This document shows positions 59,702 through 64,000 of a stretch of DNA of 64,000 nt, piece by piece (the stretch's first letter is position 1; every line of letters begins with the position of its first letter). Both the position numbers and the translations under genes were made by a program. The notes under the pieces were generated by a model. That model did no database searches and had not been told where the DNA came from. It saw nothing but the letters and a program-made list of their open reading frames with translations. The stretch spans positions 806,001 through 870,000 of the forward strand of contig NZ_JADLQO010000002.1 in the NCBI RefSeq assembly GCF_015477775.1, in the 5' to 3' direction. This DNA comes from Nocardia abscessus (GTDB taxonomy: Bacteria; Actinomycetota; Actinomycetes; Mycobacteriales; Mycobacteriaceae).

Positions 59702-61543
59702 ATGCCACCGCTTCGTTCACGAACCACGACCATCGGCCGCAATGCCGCAGGCGCACGCGCACTCTGGCGCGCCACCGGCATGACCGACACCGACTTCGGC
59801 AAGCCGATCGTCGCCATCGCGAACTCCTACACCCAATTCGTTCCCGGCCACGTGCACCTGAAGAACGTCGGCGACATCGTGGCCGACGCGGTGCGCGCCG
59901 CCGGTGGCGTGCCGCGCGAATTCCACACCATCGCCGTCGACGACGGCATCGCCATGGGCCACGGCGGCATGCTCTACTCGCTGCCTTCGCGCGAGATCAT
60001 CGCCGACTCCGTCGAGTACATGGTGAACGCGCACACCGCCGACGCGCTGGTCTGCATCTCCAACTGCGACAAGATCACCCCCGGCATGCTCAATGCCGCG
60101 ATGCGGCTGAACATTCCGGCGGTGTTCGTCTCCGGCGGACCGATGGAGGCGGGCAAGGCCGTCGTCGTCGGCGGCGTCGCGCAGGCGCCCACCGACCTGA
60201 TCACCGCGATCTCCGCGAGCGCGAATCAGGCGGTGTCGGAGGAGGGCCTGTCCGAGGTCGAGCGGTCCGCGTGCCCGACCTGCGGCTCCTGCTCGGGCAT
60301 GTTCACCGCCAACTCGATGAACTGCCTCACCGAGGCGCTGGGTCTCGCGCTGCCCGGCAACGGCTCCACCCTCGCCACCCACGCGGCGCGCCGGGCGCTG
60401 TTCGAGCGGGCGGGCACGGTGGTGGTGGACATCGCCAACCGCTGGTACCGCGAGGACGACGCGTCCGTGCTGCCGCGCAACGTCGCCGACGCCAAAGCCT
60501 TCCGCAACGCGATGGCCCTGGACGTCGCGATGGGCGGCTCGACCAACACCGTGCTGCACACGCTGGCCGCCGCGCAGGAAGGTGAGATCGACTTCGATCT
60601 GCACACCATCGAGGAGACCAGCCGCCGGGTGCCCACCCTGGCGAAGGTGTCGCCCAACTCCGATTACCACATGGAGGACGTGCACCGCGCCGGCGGCATC
60701 CCCGCCATCCTCGGCGAACTGCGCCGCGCCGGGCTGCTGGAGACCGACGTCACCACCGTGCACACCGCGAGCTTCGACGAGTGGCTGGACACCTGGGACA
60801 TCCGCTCCGGCAAAGCATCCCAGGAAGCCATCGAACTCTTCCACGCCGCGCCGGGCGGGGTGCGCACCACCGAGCCGTTCTCCACCGACAACCGGTGGTC
60901 GTCGCTGGACACCGACGCCGCGGGCGGCTGCATCCGCGACCTCGAGCACGCCTACACGAAGGAAGGCGGCCTGGTCGTGCTGCGCGGCAACATCGCGCCC
61001 GACGGCGCGGTGCTCAAGACCGCGGGCATCGACGAGGAGCTGTTCTCCTTCCAGGGTCCGGCCGTGGTGGTGGAGTCGCAGGAGGAGGCCGTGTCGGTCA
61101 TCCTCGGCAAGAAGATCAAGCCCGGCGACGTGATCGTGGTCCGTTACGAAGGTCCCGCGGGCGGCCCCGGCATGCAGGAGATGCTGCACCCGACCGCCTT
61201 CCTGAAGGGCTCGGGCCTCGGCAAAGAGTGCGCGCTGATCACCGACGGCCGATTCTCCGGCGGCACCTCCGGTCTGTCGATCGGGCACATCTCCCCCGAG
61301 GCGGCCAGCGGCGGCGTCATCGGCCTGGTGGAGAACGGCGACCAGATCCGCATCGACGTGGCCACCCGCACGCTGGAGGTCCTCGTCGACGACGCGGTCC
61401 TCGCCGAGCGTCGCTCGAAGATGGAAGCCTCCGAGCGGCCCTGGCAGCCGGTGAACCGTGATCGTCCAGTGACGACGGCCCTGCGCGCCTACGCCGCCAT
61501 GGCCACCTCGGCGGACAAAGGCGCGGTCCGCCACGTGCCGTAG
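59702..61543 (+). CDS. ilvD: Dihydroxy-acid dehydratase
   Basis: Third common step of isoleucine/valine synthesis, an Fe-S dehydratase of 613 residues. It opens [20 protein letters not shown]; cluster Cys are in [13 protein letters not shown] and [19 protein letters not shown]. Later blocks are [26 protein letters not shown] and [21 protein letters not shown]. No clear ribosome site at the chosen ATG; leaderless or an upstream start are possible. Mycobacteria keep ilvD elsewhere. Confidence 0.96.
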   Translation: MPPLRSRTTTIGRNAAGARALWRATGMTDTDFGKPIVAIANSYTQFVPGHVHLKNVGDIVADAVRAAGGVPREFHTIAVDDGIAMGHGGMLYSLPSREIIADSVEYMVNAHTADALVCISNCDKITPGMLNAAMRLNIPAVFVSGGPMEAGKAVVVGGVAQAPTDLITAISASANQAVSEEGLSEVERSACPTCGSCSGMFTANSMNCLTEALGLALPGNGSTLATHAARRALFERAGTVVVDIANRWYREDDASVLPRNVADAKAFRNAMALDVAMGGSTNTVLHTLAAAQEGEIDFDLHTIEETSRRVPTLAKVSPNSDYHMEDVHRAGGIPAILGELRRAGLLETDVTTVHTASFDEWLDTWDIRSGKASQEAIELFHAAPGGVRTTEPFSTDNRWSSLDTDAAGGCIRDLEHAYTKEGGLVVLRGNIAPDGAVLKTAGIDEELFSFQGPAVVVESQEEAVSVILGKKIKPGDVIVVRYEGPAGGPGMQEMLHPTAFLKGSGLGKECALITDGRFSGGTSGLSIGHISPEAASGGVIGLVENGDQIRIDVATRTLEVLVDDAVLAERRSKMEASERPWQPVNRDRPVTTALRAYAAMATSADKGAVRHVP

Positions 61544-61693
61544 CCCCCGCCACTCCGGGTCTCAGGCCGTACTGGACAGGTGCGGGAGGATCTGGTCTCA
61601 GGTCCTGCGTCGGGTGCGCTGCCGAGTTCGGGCGTTTCCGACGAGTCACCCATGTGCTTACGAAATCAGCTGTCGCTGAGGTCATCTGAAACG

Positions 61694-61731
61694 AAGGCCC
61701 CTTCCTCCCGATGAGCGAGGAAGGGGCTTTT
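61694..61731. terminator. Bidirectional terminator between ilvD and the DoxX gene
   Basis: Arms gccccttcctc and gaggaaggggc followed by tttt; the complementary run aa lies on the other side. Confidence 0.8.
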
Positions 61732-61745
61732 CGGTTCATCCGAAG

Positions 61746-62624
61746 TCAGTCGAAGGGGCCGATGCCGGTGAGTGGGTTGCCGCCGTGCAGGTACCAGTAG
61801 GTGCCGACCGCGGCCGCCACGGCGAGCAGAAGGACGACGAAGGAGCCCGCGGCGGGGCGGATGGCCCAGCCTCGGTTGCGGTCGAAGGACAAGCGACCCG
61901 GGCCGGTCAGGATGATGACGGTGGCGACGCCCGCGAGGACGCTCTCGAATTCCACCGCGCCCGGCCCTGCCTTGTATTGGAACCCGGGGGCCATGCCCTG
62001 CTTCCAGGCCCAGGCGTCCAGGATCACCGCGAGCACCGCGCCGGCGGCCAGTGGGGTGGCCAGCCCGAGGATCAGCAGCGCGCCGCCGCCCACCTCGCCC
62101 GCGGTCAGCAGCATGGCGGACACGGTCGGGTGGTCCCAACCGCCGCGCTCCATCATGTCGCGGGTGCCGTCCAGCCCGGGGCCGTGGAACCAGCCGGTGA
62201 GCTTCTGCAAGCCGTGGTAGAGGAAGGTGCCGCCGACGACCAGGCGCAACAGCAGCAAGCCCAGATCGAGCGTGCCGCGGCGGGTCTCGCCGGTGCGGCG
62301 GCGCAGACGGCCCGTGTCGTTCGGCGGGCCCGGGGCGGGCGGGATGCTCGCGTACTCGTAGGTGGGCGCCTTACCTCCGGCCTTGCTGTCGGCGGTGCTC
62401 GGAACCTCCGGGTCGAGCCCGAGTTCGTCCTCGGTGCGCGGAACGTCCTTGGACAGACGGGGCCGCTGGGCCGGATCCACTCGCGCGAATTGCTCGGTCG
62501 GCGAGTCGTACGGGCTGGTCACTCCTCGACCGGTGGACGACACCGCCGACTGCTCGGCCGTGGAGGGAGCGGAGTTCCCGGCCTTGGATTCGGCCGTTTC
62601 TTTCGGCTTGTCGGTCACGATCAT
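61746..62624 (-). CDS. DoxX-family membrane protein with long disordered N-terminus
   Basis: A 292-residue protein (Rv3005c-like). Residues 1-125 are polar and disordered; then four membrane helices with the DoxX pattern (LGLLLLRLVVGGTFLYHGLQKLTGW, LLTAGEVGGGALLILGLATP, VLAGVATVIILTGPG, and a last helix before TYWYLHGGNP). In M. tuberculosis the relative joins SodA and SseA in a membrane oxidoreductase complex against oxidative stress; those partners are not here. Confidence 0.88.
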   Translation of the reverse strand: MIVTDKPKETAESKAGNSAPSTAEQSAVSSTGRGVTSPYDSPTEQFARVDPAQRPRLSKDVPRTEDELGLDPEVPSTADSKAGGKAPTYEYASIPPAPGPPNDTGRLRRRTGETRRGTLDLGLLLLRLVVGGTFLYHGLQKLTGWFHGPGLDGTRDMMERGGWDHPTVSAMLLTAGEVGGGALLILGLATPLAAGAVLAVILDAWAWKQGMAPGFQYKAGPGAVEFESVLAGVATVIILTGPGRLSFDRNRGWAIRPAAGSFVVLLLAVAAAVGTYWYLHGGNPLTGIGPFD

Positions 62625-62736
62625 TACCCTATGCCGCGGCGCGGCACGGCGAGCAAGTACCGGACGGCGTGTCAGTGTGCGCGCAACACCCACCCGGAGG
62701 GGGCGCGGGCGACGGAATTTCCGTAACGTCTGGGCT

Positions 62737-63843
62737 ATGAGTTTGGTTGTCGTGGGCCGCGTCGCGGCGAGCTTGGCGCTCGGCTCCGTCCTGCTGGTCG
62801 GCTGCGCCCGGTTCGACGATTCGGCGTCCAGTCCGTTCACCCCGGAACCGACCCTGCGCGGAGCCAACATCGACCCGAAGAAACCGAGTCAGCCGCCCAC
62901 CTCGACCACCCGGCCGAGCGGCCCGTGCATCGATCCGGACCCGGCGGTGGTGGCGACCTGCCTGGACACCACCGGCGGGCTGGTCACACTCGCCGACGGC
63001 GCGCTGGTCGCCGAGCGCCGCACCGGGCGCATCCTGAAGGTGGTCCCCGAGCAGCCGCCGGTCGAAATCGCCCGGCTGGACGTGGACGGCTCCGGCGACG
63101 GCGGCCTCAGCGACATCGCGCTGTCGCCGACCTACCGAGAAGACGGCCTGATGTACGCGTACATCACCACCTCAAGCGACAACCGGGTGGTCCGCATCGC
63201 CGAAGGCGGTTCCCCCAAAGACGTGCTCACCGGAATCCCGAAGGGCGCCACCGGCAACCACGGCGCGATCGACTTCGTCTCGTCCGACCAGATGCTGGTG
63301 CTGACCGGCGATGCGGGCAATCCCGGCGCGGCGGCCTCGGCGGGCTCGCTCGCGGGCAAACTGCTGCGCGTGAACTCTCCCGTGCCCGGCCGCACGCCAC
63401 CGCCGGAAATCGCCGTCTCGGGCATAGGCACCGCCGGAGACGTGTGCCGGGACAGCAAGGACAGCATCTGGATCACCGACCGCACCGCCGCCGAGGACCG
63501 GCTGCAGCGGCTCGGCGGCGACGGCGTGGTCACCACCATGTGGACCTGGCCGGACCGCCCCGGCGTCGCGGGCTGCGCCGCCGCGACCGACGGTGTCGCG
63601 ATCTCGCTGACCCGCGCGAAGGCCCTCGCCATCGCGGGCGCCGACCCGAACACCCACGCGGTCACCGCGGCGCCGACCCTGGTGGCCCAGGACAAGTACG
63701 GACAGCTCGGCGGCGCGGCGGTCGGCGCCGACGGCACCATCTGGGTGACCACGGTGAACAAGACCGACGGCCAGCCGGGGCCGTTCGACGACCGCGTCGT
63801 CCGCATCCCGCCCCCGCAGGCCGGAGGCGGCGGACCGGACTGA
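62737..63843 (+). CDS. lppZ: LppZ-type lipoprotein with sorbosone dehydrogenase-like propeller
   Basis: A 368-residue exported lipoprotein; lipobox LVGC with Cys near residue 23. After a Pro/Thr-rich linker, a beta-propeller of the PQQ-dependent glucose/sorbosone dehydrogenase type: GALVAERRTGRILKVV, GDGGLSDIALSPTY, GNHGAIDFVSSDQMLVLTGDAGN and GKLLRVN. No PQQ genes nearby; the mycobacterial homologue has no settled activity. Confidence 0.88.
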   Translation: MSLVVVGRVAASLALGSVLLVGCARFDDSASSPFTPEPTLRGANIDPKKPSQPPTSTTRPSGPCIDPDPAVVATCLDTTGGLVTLADGALVAERRTGRILKVVPEQPPVEIARLDVDGSGDGGLSDIALSPTYREDGLMYAYITTSSDNRVVRIAEGGSPKDVLTGIPKGATGNHGAIDFVSSDQMLVLTGDAGNPGAAASAGSLAGKLLRVNSPVPGRTPPPEIAVSGIGTAGDVCRDSKDSIWITDRTAAEDRLQRLGGDGVVTTMWTWPDRPGVAGCAAATDGVAISLTRAKALAIAGADPNTHAVTAAPTLVAQDKYGQLGGAAVGADGTIWVTTVNKTDGQPGPFDDRVVRIPPPQAGGGGPD

Positions 63844-64000
63844 GCTGTGTTCGATTTGCAGCGCCTGCGGCGCTGCGTGTTCGCGGCCCCTTGATCGTGC
63901 GTCCGAGCGACCGCCGCTGGCGACATCGTCGCGGACGCGGCGGCCGCTCGGACGCGAACCGGGCCGCGAACGGCGCATGCTCGGTCTCGCTTCGCTCGAA
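63844..64000. other. Window end, no gene
   Basis: 157 bases after lppZ with no start, hairpin or repeat that can be assigned; the next gene is outside the window. Confidence 0.4.

Noticed and set aside
59717..61534. 605-codon minus-strand frame opposite ilvD
   Set aside because: Antisense artefact of ilvD.

Overview
This 64 kb window comes from a high-GC actinobacterium of the Mycobacteriales, most likely a Nocardia or close relative. From memory, the outer parts follow the gene order of the M. tuberculosis block Rv2976c-Rv3006: ung, thiL, a DUF3515 protein, ddl, gpsA, fbiD, ppk, mutT1, hupB, leuDC, an IclR regulator, an Rv2991-like F420 protein, gltX, an FAH protein, an MFS protein, leuB, serA, then ilvC-ilvN-ilvB, a PH-domain protein, a DoxX protein and lppZ. 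The C-terminally extended lysine/alanine-rich HU protein and the fbiD gene for coenzyme F420 fit that order. No insertion sequence, prophage, CRISPR array with spacers or rRNA gene was seen.

Layout. 0.1-3.4 kb: rpmB (zinc-type L28), a GNAT enzyme, a 32-bp tandem repeat array, an enoyl-CoA hydratase, a hydrolase and a small secreted protein. 3.4-13.4 kb: DNA repair (ung), thiamine diphosphate (thiL, with an unusual insert), cell wall (ddl), glycerol phosphate (gpsA), F420 (fbiD), polyphosphate (ppk), nucleotide clean-up (mutT1) and nucleoid (hupB). 13.6-25.3 kb: leucine and serine synthesis (leuD, leuC, leuB, serA), with an IclR regulator divergent from leuCD, and gltX beside tRNA-Glu and tRNA-Gln. 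25.5-54.6 kb: a block with no counterpart in the mycobacterial order. It holds a TetR regulator with an epimerase-hydrolase fusion, a 39-residue peptide gene, a LysR/MFS pair, an HxlR regulator, a cold-shock protein, a myo-inositol catabolic cluster with its own ABC transporter and LacI regulator, a Nudix gene with a probable frameshift, a P450, a small pocket of unknown genes ending in an HNH nuclease, a MoxR/VWA pair, a double-hotdog thioesterase and a small secreted Gly/Tyr-rich protein behind a structured leader. 54.7-64 kb: isoleucine/valine synthesis (ilvC, ilvN, ilvB, ilvD) and envelope proteins.

How genes work together. leuC, leuD, leuB, ilvB, ilvN, ilvC and ilvD cover most of branched-chain amino acid synthesis. 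ilvB is preceded by a classic attenuator: a leaderless 15-codon leader peptide with consecutive Leu-Leu-Val-Ile codons, followed by a terminator that can be switched. The inositol genes form one operon running right to left from 41.4 to 33.0 kb with repeated 4-bp overlaps, plus lacI-iolG running left to right. The divergent gap carries two palindromes with a shared GAGCGCTC core. The set lacks iolA and a DhnA/IolJ-type aldolase; a Cgl0159-type barrel protein sits where the aldolase would be expected.

The most interesting items are the ilvB attenuator, the 32-bp tandem repeat array, the type I-E-like palindromic repeats without spacers upstream of ilvC, the TetR operator pair around the epimerase-hydrolase fusion, the 39-residue peptide, the candidate aldolase in the inositol operon, and the unknown genes at 47.9-50.1 kb. 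All identifications come from reading the sequence; no database search was run.
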